From contig NW_024881324.1 of the NCBI RefSeq assembly GCF_018691265.1, positions 1,440,230 through 1,504,229 on the forward strand: 64,000 bases of DNA. The letters run 5' to 3'. This DNA comes from Tyto alba (lineage: Eukaryota; Chordata; Aves; Strigiformes; Tytonidae). Shown piece after piece: positions 24,153 through 38,204 of the stretch (its first letter is position 1; every line of letters begins with the position of its first letter). Under the pieces are notes generated by a model. It was not told the origin of the DNA and made no database searches. It saw nothing but the letters and a program-made list of their open reading frames with translations. The translations under genes were made by a program, and so were the position numbers.

Positions 24153-26749
24153 ATACCATGAGCCTCTTAAATGAATATACATTAGTTTTTTGATATTAAC
24201 ACATGCAAACTAATTAATTTTTGTATGCTTTGTGTTAAGAAGGAAAGACAACACTCAACTCTAAGAACGCTGACCTGTAACACAGTGCATGGGGATTTGT
24301 TTTTCAAAAAAAGAGAAGACTATGTTAATAATAATGATAAAATAGGGCTTTAAAAATATTTTGTAGTCAGATATAGGAAGTTAAAACCAAGCCTGCAAAT
24401 CTCAATTCTTCCAGTAATCTGGATCTTATTTCCCTGCCCAGCTGTCATATTTGTTTTGTCTTTGTAGCTCCACACACCTATTCCTGTTGTCTAATACATT
24501 AATGTTTTGCTGGACTCTTCTTTTTCATATCCCTGCAGTTGCCATCCAAATACCAGGACCTCTTCTTGTTCGTTATCATTCTCTCTCCTTTCCAACAGAG
24601 GGTTATTAGGTTTATTTCAAAGGCCAATTAGTCATTAGCTAAATTTTAAGGACTTTATTGTTAGGTTAATGTTTGTATCTTCAGTCCTGTAGTCAGTTAT
24701 CAGGACTTCATCGTGGAGGCGTCATAAAGTCCCTTCTCTGAAGAGATTGTGGAATAAACCGTATAGTGAAGACAGGAAGAGCAAAGTGGCAAGGAAATTA
24801 TTATGATTTGTGTTATTGTCCTGTTTTTATAACAGGAGGGGTTTGACTGAAGAACCTGGTGCACGTGAGACTATCTTCTCTTCCAAGTGACGACAATATG
24901 CCCACCACCCACTTTGGGCCTAGATCTCTGAATCAAAATGCTGAGCCACAAGCGGTACAGAGGCCTTGCTGTGTCTGAGCCCTGCAGAGTGGAGTACGCT
25001 AGAAACTAATGACATAAAACTTAGACCCAATTCTTCAGTTCTGGAAGTTCCTTAATTCGTATTGCCTAATAAAACTGGTAGTAGGCATTCTTCTTGCCCT
25101 TGAGGTAAATGTTGTGACTGCAATGTAGTGTAAAGGTAGCCACACTAGCTTTAAACTGGCTAGATGAGACGTTGCTAGCAGCCTCATGAGGAACCAACAT
25201 GGGCCAATTCATTTAGCATTTACCTTAGTTCTGAGATGGCTTTTGCAGACCATACACATGTGGCACAGCTGGGCTGCTGTTGGCACCCTCAGTACTTTAA
25301 TGCTAAAAGGTGGCTATGATGGGGCCAGGGCCAGTTAGCTCAGAAGGAAGTTCTGGCTGTTGAGTTATTCAGTGCAGAAACAGAGGAAAGCTGGCAGGGG
25401 CCGCTGAGGAACCTGCTGCCTCTGCCTCTGCTCCGGGTCATCCCCATGAGGAAAGGCAGGAAAGCCTGGCTCCACAGCTCCAGTGGTGAGCTGCTCGGTA
25501 CCATTCCATCCATTAGTCCTATCCCCGCCTCAGCCACACACTGCCCTTTGCTTCTGTCAGCACTACGGCCTTGCAACAACCCAGAATGTATTTTCCCCCA
25601 TCCTTCTGAGAGTGGTCCATAGTTGGAGAACCGCTGCAGACCCTCTTTTCCTCTGCAGTCCTTACCAGGAAGCAGGTGGTTTTCCCAGTTGCCAAGCTGG
25701 TTTCTGCAGAACTTGCATTTCTCCACGGCTTGAGCAGACCCATACCTTAGCACTGCACTGTGTGCATGTGAACTATCCCTAGCCAGAACTGATGGGAAAT
25801 TTCAAAGTGCTTCAACAAAGAGTTCTCTGTGATAGCCCAGATAGTACAACTCTGCTTCCACTTTCTTATTTCATGAGTCCTGTATGGTGAAATGCTTCAA
25901 AAAGGCTTTTCTTCTCTTGTGCTTCAGTGAAGTTGCTTTCTTGAAGGTAGATGATTATAGAAATAATAATTAAAAGTTGGTAATTTTTATTTTAAAGGGA
26001 CAGCACTGATTCTATTTTCTTCTGGCAGTGAAGTACTATTAAAAGTTGTTTGATTTGATTTTTTTCTTGCACTTTTAAAAATTTCAGTAAATGCTCAATT
26101 AAATAGGTTGTTTGCTTTCTGCTGTAACAAACATCTTTCTAAACTCAGTAAGGGAAACCCCAAAGGTGGATGTGTTTTTTTAATCTGTTCACTACTGAGC
26201 CACAATTTTCATTGAATTTTGGAGAGTTGACTTGTGTCAGAGGGTAGGTCCTCATTTTAAAACCCTGAAATCCTTCGTACAGACAGCTGTTTTAGCTAAT
26301 GTAAGTTGATAGACAAATGTAAATTCCTCATGGGAGGCTTGGCAAAGCCTTGACAGGAGTAACCAGATAATCAGACTGCAAATCCATTGCATGTAGAGAC
26401 CACTCTGAGCACAAAAGTCTCTTCAGACCGAACTGTCTGTTTGCTGTTCCAGGGAATATGTTATGAGATCTTAGAAGGGAGGTGCAGAATCTCTGCTTTT
26501 TGTTTTTTTTTTCTTTTTTTTTGGTCAAGTGGAGCTTTGCAGTATGAGTGATGAGTGTTGTATAAAAGACATGGAGAGTGTATGTGGCAGAGAATTTGGT
26601 AGAACTGTTTCATGTAAAAAATTTGCCCAATTTTCTTAGAAAGTAATTCAGAAGTTAATAAATTTCATGTCCATCTGCCTTGTGTTTCTCTGCTTATTGT
26701 TATATCTCTGATGTTTTACAAATTCTGTATCCAGCTCTATAGGAGTTGC

Positions 26750-26773
26750 TTCTCTCTCTCCCTCTCCCTCTCT
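26750..26773. repeat. CT-rich microsatellite
   Basis: CT dinucleotides that become CCCTCT units, then a T run. Confidence 0.85.
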
Positions 26774-27779
26774 TTTTTGCTTCTAAGTCAGTAAACTATG
26801 ATGTATGTGTCTCTCCCTGAATAACGTTATTATATGATGCTGCTGGAGCCCTGAATAGCTTGGCTGTGGACTGCTGAACCCTTTGAATGTAATTGTTTTA
26901 ACACCATGAAATGAAGTAATGCATAAAATTGATAATAAACGGATATCTCTCTGCCTCTGCATGCAAATGAGCACTTAGCACCAGGGCACAGATGCCACCA
27001 TTGTTTCCCCCCTGAAAATGACAAAGTAAGTGAAAATATCTACCAAGAGCTTAGAAAGTACGGTAGCTGCATTTTCATTATATTTTAGAATTTCACAGAG
27101 TTGGGAAAACAAACTCTCCTGACAACATTCAGAAAGGGGCTGGATAATGCCTGCCTGTAGAACACTGGAACATATAGCGAAGCAAGGTTTTGTTGATTTT
27201 TTTTTTTTTTTTAAGATAATGAATATAGTTATTAGTGATTCTCTTCCACTTTCATGTTTTCAGTTTTACAATCTCATTTTTGTTTTTGAAACAAAGACTG
27301 TATTTTTTATCTCAGTGTCTTGCCTCCACCTACTCTAAAAAGTACAGCTAGAATCAAAGTGTAATACCCGTTAATCTGCAGTGCATATTAAACAGGCACA
27401 TTTGGAATACCTTGGGTCTGGCTGCAGCTTTGGGTTTATCCTTTGGTTGTTTTCTAATTTATACTTTCAGTTAATAAATATATCCAGGAAATAAAATGAT
27501 TACTTAGTTTTAGCAATGTTGTTCAGGCTTGGCTTGTTTCTCCTTCTGCTTTAACAAAAGGGTAGAAGTACATAAAAGTGGGGGGTATTGTTTTATAGAT
27601 TAATCTTTCCTTTTTCAACGGTTAGCTGTATTGCTGTTCATTTCACGAAGGGATCTAACTTAGAGAAAGAAGGTCTAAATTAGTTTGTCACATTTTTTAC
27701 CTTTGGTCCTAGGTTAACAGTTTGAAGCTCCTCATTATGGGACTCAAACATGCTCAGAAAACCTTAAAAAGCGATAGGT

Positions 27780-28010
27780 CACATTCATATTTGAAACCGT
27801 CATGGTTTTCACAGAGGTTTCCCAAGAGCGCAAAATTAACTTTGCACTCATCTTCTAGCTCTGTGATAAAATCATTACCTAAGTCAGTGTCCAAAGACTT
27901 GCTGAAGTCCAGACACGTGACATTTGTTGATTCTGCCACATCTGAATGCTGCCTGTTCATGGAAGACTCCTTCCTTTTTCCTTTTCCTTTTTTTTTCTTT
28001 TTACACATTG
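27780..28010 (-). mobile_element. Ancient CR1-type RT relic
   Basis: On the minus strand a frame gives CLDFSKSLDTDLGNDF followed by a short acidic segment. This matches the pattern LDFSKAFDTV-H-IL in the reverse transcriptase of CR1/L2-type LINEs. Flanking sequence is too diverged to set boundaries or a subfamily. Similarity was judged from the motif only. Confidence 0.5.
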
Positions 28011-31000
28011 CTTGATTCCTTGCTCTGTAATTTCATGCCTCCTCCTTCCTCTCCTCTGTCACCTCCTCCCCCTGCACTCCAATAACTTTGCTCTAATTTG
28101 GAGCCCCATTCCTCATCAGTAAGTGCTAGGATAGTCTGCATGGAGAGCACTTCCACCTCTCTGTGAGGTAGCCAAGGATGATTTTTTTTTAAACATAGTT
28201 GATTTGAAAAGTCAAACTTAAATAAAAGTTTTATTTTATGTGTATTTAGTTCAGTCCAAGTGTGAGCTATTACTGAAAATGCCAGTCCCAGCACCTGGCC
28301 CTTATCCCTCGCTGTGTGTCCTGACCATATCTCCCGTTTTAGATCTGGCAGCTGTGTGGCAAGTCAGATCAGTGTGTTGATCTGACAGAACTTCCCTTTG
28401 ACTTTTTCTTTTGGAACATTAGGGTTTTTTTTATCCAGTCATGAGCTGACCTGACTCACTTGTAGTGTCACCATTGCCAGACCTCATGCAAGAGAAGTGT
28501 CAGTAGAATGTAATCAGGGCCGGGGGAGAGAGGGGCCACTGCTGTCCACAGTAGCCTGCCTTTTCATCAGGTTGAGTAATGTGATGCAGTACCCTAAATT
28601 CTCATTATTTTGTGCTTTCCCTGTCTCAGTCTGAAGAGCCTTTGCTGATGCTATTCAACTCTTTAATAATCTGTTCTTTCGGTTCGCATCCATTCTGTAT
28701 TTCAAGTCAATGAAGTTTTAGCTAAGTTTTTGTAATTTTTTGTCATTCCTTTCCACTCGTGTAATTGTCACTGATATGGTTGTGTTTGTTTTTTCAGCTC
28801 TATTATCTAAAACTCCCATTATCAGTTTGCCAAGCTTTTTAATTTATATTCTTGAAAATCATCATTTTTATTTTACTTATATCAGTTCTTCACTTTCTAA
28901 AAATCACAGAGATCATTTCCAGGCCTCTTCTACCTATTTCACCTTTCTTCACGTATTCATTTAGAATCATTATTAAAAGGTCTTCCTCTCCAAATGCTTT
29001 CTCTTTGTGAATCAAATAGCCTATCACCAGTGGGACAACACTGTCTTACCCATTAACTGTTTTCCCGACTGATACATGGGTATCTAAAATACCCCCTTAA
29101 CACTGAGGCCAGAGTCTTGGATTACTCTGGTTGATAGTCACAAACAGCTTTGTCCAGTGGTCTGTGTTGTATCCCTTGTCCCAGCAGCATACTGTTCTTC
29201 TTTATAGTCACTGACAACAGACTTTCAGCAAGTCCCTCTGTCCACATTGTGGATAGTTTTTCCTTACCTTATGCTTCCTGAACAAATTATAGTCTTCCAT
29301 ATTTTCAGACTAGTCATGAGAGAAAAAACACCAACACTCACTTTTACTAATGTTTTGATCACTTAGAAAAATGTCAAGATCCTCCCATTTATATCCCTTG
29401 TTCTTGTACTACTACATAGACATTTGCTCAGTGGGATTATCCAGCCCTCCACGTTTTGTTTCACCTCTATGTTATGATTAAGCTTCTCCTCCTTGTGTTA
29501 TTTAGGCCTTCTCAAGTGACTGTTGTTTTATTTCAGCTTTTTGCACAAGTCCACAGCTTGATCCTAATTTGCAGTCTTCAATTGCTTAGAAAGTGATAAA
29601 CAGTAATACACCTACTTGTCGTCACAATGACCTGATTCTTGATGAACAGCTTATGAACATCATGATAGTGTTTAACAGAAGTGCATATTTTCACTAAAAG
29701 ATTATCAGTGTTCTGAAACGCATTAACCTCTCGGTGAATGAACAGATGACACTATTTCCCATTTAGAAGCATAAAAAGTATTTAGTTAAACTTCTGTTTT
29801 GAAGTCTTTGGTTGAAACATTATAGCGTTATTTTAAATTTAATTTTTAATTTTGCCAAAAGTATTTCTATGTTGAACAGGTATGTCATGTCTAATGCAGT
29901 CTTCCCAGTGCAGAATGAGAAATTTGTCTCATGAGAAACCTATGGACAATGATAATTCTGGACTTAAAATTAGATCAGGTTTCCACATCCTTTCAATTCC
30001 AAGAATCACTGATCAAAGGGAAGAGAGACAGACAATTAAGAAGTTGCTTTCAGTGCAGAATGATTAATGGAAAAACAGGATCTAATAAGAATAAGTAGCA
30101 AAAGAAGGTATTTGATGGGAGTTCTCTAAATATTCCAGTTTATGCTTAAATACCAGAGATGGGAGAAAAAAAAGAAACCCCGTATCTTCCAGTAAGGAAG
30201 ACATACTCAGTGAACAGATACTAAAGTAATTTTAGGAAGTGTTTAAATAACATAAAAATAACAAATCCGTGAACCATACAAATCTCATATCACATACCGT
30301 TCAGTGTGGTTATGAGTAAACATAGTTGAATTATGTTACAACATAAAAATCATGAGACACTTTATGTGTGGATTTGATATAGAACTCAGTAATTGGTGAT
30401 ACTTTTTCTTTGAAATTCTGTTGCTTGCTCTAACTTGACCCTCCATGTAAAGCTGAGAAACATAAAAAAATAAGCTGCACTAAACCAGAGAACAATGTAT
30501 ACGTAACTATATTCCACTCCTTCCCATCCCACCTCACCTGCTCAGAAAATATAATTATCCCTTTAAAGTGAAACTATTGTCTTATGATAAGAAAATCTGG
30601 ACAGCTTCTCAAATAAAGGTCTAGGAGACTGTCCAAACACTAGCTAAATCAGTAGGCTGTTTCTCTGCTTTCTCAGTACCACAGTTGTGGATTTGACATG
30701 AGAATCTCTTCACATTATTGTAATCACCCTCCACTTTAACCTAGAAATAGTATCACCAGTTCTGATAAAATGAGACCAGAATTATTGCAAACTCAAATCA
30801 CAACTGAAGAGTTATTAAGCTAAAAAATAGACTTTATTTGTCTGTATGTTGTTTTCCAAATATACACACCTTCAACCGCTGTTTGCACAGTGACACCAAA
30901 CTGTTGCCTGAATTAAAGCTGTGACAACAGTATATTTAGTAACACTGAAGTACAGAAGTACTACACATCTAACAAAGTTCGGGTTTACAACTTTTCATGG

Positions 31001-32370
31001 AGTATTTTCCTCACAGTCAATGATTTGAGCTTTGCTTCATTATGAACGCCAGAATAAGATAACATTCTTTGGTTTACCTTCTCACCGGCATCACTCAGTT
31101 CTCCCTTAGAGATTATATTTGAGAACAAACAGATACTGTTGTCAGGCCATGGACTTGTATGCCATCAGTGATAACAATACTTCCTTTGTCTGATTTGGGT
31201 GTATGTTTATAAGGTCTTTTACTTTGCATGCACACAATACCAAGCATGAGGAGCTTCCACCTCAATGAAACTATAAAGTAAGATCTCATCCTCAGCCATT
31301 ACAGACTATAAAAGTAGCTCAACTTTAAGGAATTATGGTTTCTTTCAATGCGGATTTGAAAGAATCTTGGATTCAGATGGGTTGAGGTGCCTAGACGTAT
31401 TCTCAGGCATAGAAAATCCTATGCTCAGGGATGTAAATATGTAGGTTGAAGCGTTCAAAAGCAGAGGTGTGCTACGCACTCTGCTGGCAGTTACTGCTGT
31501 ACTTCAAAAGAAAATAAAGGCTGAAAAATGAAATAATGTGCTTAGCCTTTATCCACTATGAATACTTGACTTAGAAGCCTAATGAAACTTATACATATTC
31601 ATAAAGAGCAGTGGACTGAGACAAAAAATAGTACAGAACAAGAATAACTCAAACGAAGGAACAGTGATGTATATTGTCTTTCCCAGTCGTATGTTCTGCA
31701 GATCAGTCTGCAGAATGAGAATAATGAGAATACAAATAGTAACTCTTTGTCTTCTTCTACCATTTTTCTCTCATATAGCGTTCATAAACTCACTGTATGC
31801 CAGCACCTCCCCTCTGTAGATTTTTAAAAGCTGTACAGATATTTACAAAAAACTTTAAATTTCTTGGGCAAGTGGTAGGAAGGATTTTCAAAGCGACTTA
31901 AAGGAGTTGGTGTCCAAAACCTCCTGTGAATAGTTTCAGCCAATATTACTTTACACTCCTGTTACTTCAGATTATTTTCAGGAGGTTCAAATGTAGGTAT
32001 TGTCTACTCTATCAGTGATCTAGTAGGAGTCAATTCAGCTACTACCACTGATTAGCCAGAAAACATGTTGGTATTTGTAAGAACAGATTTTGCTCTTTTT
32101 GAGATTAGTGTCTAATAACTGCAGAGGCAATGACATGTTTTACTCTTCTCCAGGGTGCTGTGTATTATGCCTTGACAAATAACCCCAGATTAATCCTAAC
32201 TGAAAGTATACTTAGCTGAGGCACCTAACCTATGACCATAGAGAGAGATTCACATTGCAAAATAATTATTCAGCCAAAATAGGATCTGAGATGCCTATAG
32301 GAAATACCCAGCTCTCTGTCCACTGGCTGCAGAAGGAGTCTGTGGCAAATGGAGTCTCAATTTGGGCACC
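28011..32370. other. Non-coding tract, partly pyrimidine-biased
   Basis: No gene was seen. From about 28.7 to 29.5 kb the plus strand is notably rich in T and C, with few long purine runs, which resembles the strand bias of an old LINE inserted on the opposite strand. I could not assign it to a family. 29.6-32.3 kb is ordinary AT-rich sequence with no recognised element. Confidence 0.5.
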
Positions 32371-32374
32371 TAAT

Positions 32375-33138
32375 CCATAGAATCATAGAATCACAGAATG
32401 GTTTGGGTTGGAAGGGACCTTAAAGCTCACCCAGTCCCACCCCCCCTGCCCCGAGCAGGGCCCCCTTCCCCCAGCCCAGGGTGCTCCCAGCCCCGTCCAA
32501 CCTGGCCTTGAACCCTTCCAGGGAGGGGGCAGCCACAGCTGCTCTGGGCACCCTGGGCCAGCGCCTCACCCCCTGCACAGGGAAGGATTTCTTCCTTATA
32601 TGTAATCTAAATCTGCCCTCTTTCAGTTTAAAATCATCACCCCTCGTCCTACCCCCACCCCCTGATCCAGAGTCCCCCCCCACCTCTCCTGTCCCCCCTT
32701 CAAGCCCTGGGAGGCCGCTCGAAGGGCTCCCCAGAGCCTTCTCTTCTCCAGGCTGAACCCCCCCAACTCTCTCAGCCCGGCCTCCCAGGGGAGCTGCTCC
32801 AGCCCCCCCAGCATCTCCGTGGCCTCCTCTGGCCCCGCTCGAGCAGCTCCGTGTCCTTCTGCTGTTGGGGGCCCCCGAGCTGGCCCCAGCACTGCAGGGG
32901 GGTCTCCCCAGAGCGGAGCAGAGGGGGAGAATCCCCTCCCTGGCCCTGCTGCCCCCCCTGCTCTGGCTGCAGCCCAGGGCACGGGTGGGTTCTGGGCTGC
33001 CAGCGCACGGGGTTGCCTCACGGGCAGTTCTCCTTCCACTAATACCCGCAACACCTTCTTCAAAGAGCTGCTCTCAATCCACTCATTGCCCAGCCCATAT
33101 TTCTGCTTGGGATTGCCCCGGCCCATGGGCAGGACCTG
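32375..33138 (-). mobile_element. CR1 LINE 3' fragment (copy 3), inverted near-twin of copy 2
   Basis: This is the reverse complement of a CR1 3' region. The low-coordinate end has the terminal repeat (CATAGAATCATAGAATCACAG), the rest follows in reverse, and the 5' truncation falls near 33138. By eye and by comparing the translations, it matches 22989-23736 of copy 2 with only about three substitutions across most of the length, plus three within eight bases at the truncated end. The tail has one more 8-base unit than copy 2, and the flanks differ. All ORF2 frame breaks in the shared region are the same in both copies, so it is non-coding. Confidence 0.92.
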
Positions 33139-36100
33139 TTACAGTCAATGGGTATTCTGTCACTCCCTTTAAAGAAAGCATGTTCAAGGCTCAAGAGTAA
33201 TTTTGTTTTTAAGAATTTGAGTGACAAAGAAACTCTCACATGTTTTGCAGAACTAATTTACATGTTTCTGGAAATCCTACTCTAGAAATCTTGATTAAAC
33301 AATAAACTTACCCTGAAGACTTCAGATAAATTAAGATCACGTGAAAACACTGTATGATCATGTGAATTTTTTTAATTACACCAAAGCTCTATCTAAATCC
33401 CAGGAATATTATCACAACATATACATTAACAAACATTTTCTTAGGTAGGTGCTTTTGATTAAGACTTCTTTTAACAGAAATAATTTCAAAGTGCTAAGAA
33501 TATACAATCTTTTCTAAATGTAGTAGCGGGTTTTACAGCCATAACAGTCTATAAGATGCACAATTTTTAAAGAGCAGTAGTGTCTTTTGTTACTTAGAAA
33601 ATGTAGTTGGAAAAGAAGGTGCTAGGTGCACAAGCCAAGTCCCGAGGCCTGGTAAAAGGGCTTGTAAATGTTTATATTTGCAAACTGTATTAGTTGGTCA
33701 AACAAAAGACATTAGTTCCTCTCAGAAACATGCATTCTCAGATGGTAGATTTTTACCCATATCCTGGCTACACAAAAAAAATGTTGGTTTGCTCGCAGTG
33801 TTTGTAAATCCTTTTACAGTCATTCATACTGAGATTCCAGCTACTGGATCTCAGCTACTTTGTAAGGCAGAGACATGGGTAGTTGCAACCAAAATTCTTC
33901 CTTAGAATAATTAAGAACCAAAATGTGTGTTGAACAGTGACTTTTTCTATATTCTAGAGACCGGAGTGGAGGATTCTTTGGAAAGAAGGAACCTTACATT
34001 CTGTACTTGCATTTCTTTTTATTTCTTCCACACTGACATTTCAGGGGACTCTTATTTCAAGTATTGCATTTTAGAAGGAAAATTCACCAAAAAATACAGA
34101 GTTTATTGTCCAGATCTTCAGTTTGGAGGTTACTGAATTGATTACTTATTTTCATCTGGGAATCCACTTTAGGCTGCTAGTTTGCTAGATTGCTTACTGG
34201 AGGAATTAGTACCATCTTCTCTGATCCAGCAGTTCACTATCTGGCAAGTTTTCAGAGAACATGATAGAGACTCTTTGAGCCCCTATCTCTGCCTAGAGTG
34301 TCTGATCCTAAAGAAAATTGCCATAATCATGAGGTTTTGAGGATTTATTCCTCTCAGTCTTCACTGTTGGTGTCAATGCAGTTTATTCAAATAACCAGAC
34401 ATTCATTGTTACTCATCTCTCCCACCTCCCAGGTGACTTTCAGAACAGGGAATCAATTTTCCTCCCCAACTCAGGGCAATGTTTAAATCTGACTCGCCTA
34501 GGAAATGGTGGGCCTTTGTTCAAATCCCTCTGTGAACCAGGCAGGCAGCAGAAATTAATTAGGTTCTTCATCTTTAGTGCATAGTCACCATGCTAGAAGC
34601 TTTTCATGCATTAGATGTACAATTCTTCCATTATCATTAAGATAAGGGGATGAAAAAAAGGAGGGTGCCAAACCTGGTAGTAGGATACTCTGTTGTGAAA
34701 AGCACATCAGCTGGCTTCCTCCAGTGATTGCTTTATTTCTACAGATAAAATACATTCAATACGCAGAATGAGAGCTTCCTTCCTGCCTTCCCCTCCTTGC
34801 ATGTCCAACCCACCAGCAGAGAGGCCCTGGGCAGGAGCAGGGAATGTGATTCCCAGGTGCCTTTGGCAGGGAGCAAAGCTGAAGCCAGATTTCCTGAAAT
34901 GTGGTGAGCTATGGGGTAAAACACAGTAGGATTCCTTTGAGGAAGGGAAAAAATTAAGCAAAAATGCACTTTGTATGGTTTGATTTTTATTAGTAAAACT
35001 AAGACGTCCACTAATCACCTGGTCTTACTCCTAAGTCTACAGTGGACTAGCTGGGTCAGTTTGCAGTGGCGCATCCTTTCTGACACTGCAGGGAGTCTCT
35101 CAGAGTACCTCCTTTCTCTGAAGATTTTTCAGTAAACCTGTTACAAGAATCAGGGTTCCTTGCATATCTAGAATCTTAATTTTCATCATTATAAGTGATC
35201 TTGTTCAAAATAAATAAAACAGATTTCCTCTCCTATTTGTACTATGCAAAATTATATTGTTTCAGGGTATCCCCTGTATGTCCTTAAATATACTTTAAAC
35301 TGCTGTGACTTTTGAATTTTGTGATTAAATGTAATTGTGATTGATTACCTGCTGCCAGTCTCACCTGAATTCTAGAACTCTCATAGAAATTAAAGCTTTC
35401 ATCTCAACAAGAATTACCAGTTAAAATAATTTGTAATAAGCAACACTTTCCCCTTATGTATACTCAGTAATTCTAAGAGAAGGGCATTTTATTGAATGCA
35501 TTTGATGCATAACTGTAATGGAAAAAAGGAAGGCAGAGCCTACTAAATTTTCGGCTCTGGGAGGATATGGATTCAGTCCCACTCTATGTTGTTTAATATA
35601 CAACTCATTCCATTCAGTGTAATAACAAATATGTTCTCTTCCAGTGAGAACTGTTTTCTTGTTGACCTCAAGAAGACTGTAGACTTTTCTGGCTCATTAA
35701 AAATAAATGTCAAAGCAATATTATATATGAATGTGTTTATAGCTGATTACTTCATTTGCTCATAAAATACTATGTACAGTTTTAAACCACCTATGTCATT
35801 GGTGACATGTACAGTCACAATTCTAATGACATATGACAGACTTTCCCTCTTCCCCCATCCTCTTGGCCCTATGCAAAAAGTCTTGAATAATTCCTACTGC
35901 TATGAGGGGAAGAAAGAGGAGGAGATCACTGCATGTGGGGGCAAGTTTTGGCAGCTGATACTTCAAGGTATCATTTCATCTTTAGGGAAGACAGAGTTCA
36001 GTCCAGTTTCTCTAAGCCCACTTCATAGCCATTGCAAATGTAGAGAAGAAATTCACCTTTCATTATTTAAAAAAATAATTAATTCTTTTGGCAAGGTTCT

Positions 36101-38110
36101 TATGAATAGATGTGGGACCTAAATTTTAAAAAAAAAAAATTATCTACTTATAGATACTATAGCAGTACTGGAAAATAATCCCTATATTTAGTTGATGACT
36201 CCAGCCTCTATTCTGCTAAAGAGCCAGAGGGATCTGTGTTCTGTCATGAGTGCTGAGTCTGTAGTAGTTAAATGGGACATGGAGCCCTTTGAAAATCTAA
36301 CTCTGGACTTGCACATGCATATCCTGAAAAACTGGATCGTTCTTAATCTAAGCAACATGCTTCTACCCATGACTGGAACAAGCAAGGTTGCTCCCATTGT
36401 GTTCAGTCTTGCTCTACACTGAAGTCAGTTTCTTGGATCAAAGAGATGCCTCTCAAATCACCAGAGTTCCTTAATTAGTGCTTTGGCTCGTGTCTTAGAG
36501 TTGAAGGTCCATAACTTTCACTGTGCTTTAGAAAAAAAAGGATAGTATCCAAGTAATTAACTTTGGCTTTCTTTTCCTACTCTCCACTCTTTTTTCCTAA
36601 GTCCATCTAGGTGCACACCCTGTACAAATGATGCATTGGTATTTCAAATTAGTATATTCTTTGCTGGTGACACCTCCAAACTCTGCCCCATGTACACCAT
36701 ATGCTTGAAGAGGTAAGGTAAGGCCTTCTTTTTCCCATAGAACTATCTTAAAACTTTGTTTCAGAGCCATGTCTTTGTTTTGTTTTGCTTTATGTTGTTT
36801 ACAGACTTTAACATTTACTCTAAACAGTACACGACTGTGAGGGTAAACACATCTACAGTATATTTTTTTCTTAATCTTTCTCTATCTAAGGACAAGGTCT
36901 GTTTATATAAATTTATTTTCTATGAAAAGTTTTAAAAATGTTTTAACTTATACTAATCCAGGCAAGGATAGGAACTTTCATGGAAAGGCACACACTAAAA
37001 GAGTACTTGGAACACCAGAATATTTACTTAACACAGTGCCTTAACATATACAGGCAGCAACTCATATTATATATTTAAACAGAATTGGAAGAGCATGGTG
37101 TTTGTGCAATTGGGTATAATGAGTGCTACGTGGTTCTTCCTCTCTACATTCCATTTCAAAGCAGCTGAACACAGAGGTGCTAGTAAATACATCTGGGCTG
37201 GGTTTAGAGGACTCATCAGTTCCTGCTGACACAGGTTGACTTCTGTGATCTCTTGAGCAACAGGGAGGTACAGGAAGACCTGGTTTTCATGGACTGCTCC
37301 ATAGTTTGAACATTTGGTGTACTTTCAAACAAAGGAGGTACTAAGAACAGATAACTGTTGCAGAATTTGCCTTAAAAATTAGCTAAAGTCTCTGTATAGA
37401 CATTTCAGGATGTGTGACTCTGTGTCATGGGACAAAGGATACAAGAGAAGGGGAGGGTGCATTGATCTTAGCTGCTTCTTTCCCTTCCCTTCCCTCAGAT
37501 GGGGTACAGTGGAGTTAAAATAGGCTGTACATTTTGCTGAAAACACTGAGTGTCTATGTACATGGAGATGTGATCAGCATCTCTTAAACAGGAATAAAAA
37601 TAGTCTAGACATGGTGCTATGTAAGAGAAATACAAAGTGAAAGAAGAAGAAAAGTTGTTCCCATACAACAGGGAGGAAGTGAAAGTGCCAGGCCTAATTT
37701 TACTTTTAGTCAATTCTGCTGATCCTCTGTGCCAGGGCAGACTTTAAAAAATCTCACAAAGTTCAGCTTCTGAAGAATATTTCAAATTACAGACAGCAGC
37801 TTGTCTTGACTGCTAATTTTTGTTAATTTACTGTGCTTTGTCTTTGAAATCTTGCCTTGTTTCTCTCGATGTAATTCCAGTTCTTTCAGAAACTTGAGGA
37901 TGTTTGAAATGTGTACATAGTGCCTAAGGGTTACCATTATGCAGTTATGAAACTGAGGCATAAAGAGGTGAAGATCATCTCAGACAGAGCTAACTATGAC
38001 CTTTTTTTTCCACTTTGGGACAGCAAGGTGATTTTCATCATGAGTTTTGGTTAGAAAAGCTAGTTTGGAAGAAGTTGGTTTTTTTAAAAATTCAATTAAT
38101 AGATTTATTT
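33139..38110. other. AT-rich non-coding tract, no gene seen
   Basis: No gene, RNA gene or clear repeat was recognised in this roughly 5-kb stretch. Scattered short open frames have no recognisable product. Confidence 0.6.
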
Positions 38111-38112
38111 AC

Positions 38113-38113
38113 A

Positions 38114-38149
<36 letters not shown>

Positions 38150-38150
38150 A
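38113..38150. repeat. CAA/ACA trinucleotide repeat
   Basis: About eleven CAA units. It lies next to the 3' side of the ancient CR1 relic and could derive from that element's tail. Confidence 0.93.
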
Positions 38151-38204
38151 ATTAAGGGAAGAATGAGAAACTAGTTCATTTGGTTTCAGCTCTTGCATAT
38201 CTGA

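Larger units (their letters stand above)
23741..27780. other. Non-coding tract, no gene seen
   Basis: No gene or clear repeat was recognised. It holds a TTTG tetranucleotide tract near 24.13 kb, a CT-rich tract near 26.75 kb and T runs near 26.5 and 27.2 kb. A 137-codon minus-strand open frame at 25340-25753 has no recognisable domain and no supporting splice signals. Confidence 0.6.

Noticed and set aside
25340..25753. 137-codon minus open frame
   Set aside because: No recognisable domain, no splice context, and open frames overlap on both strands.
32623..33126. 167-codon minus-strand open frame
   Set aside because: Same explanation: it is the inverted CR1 copy 3, not a host gene.
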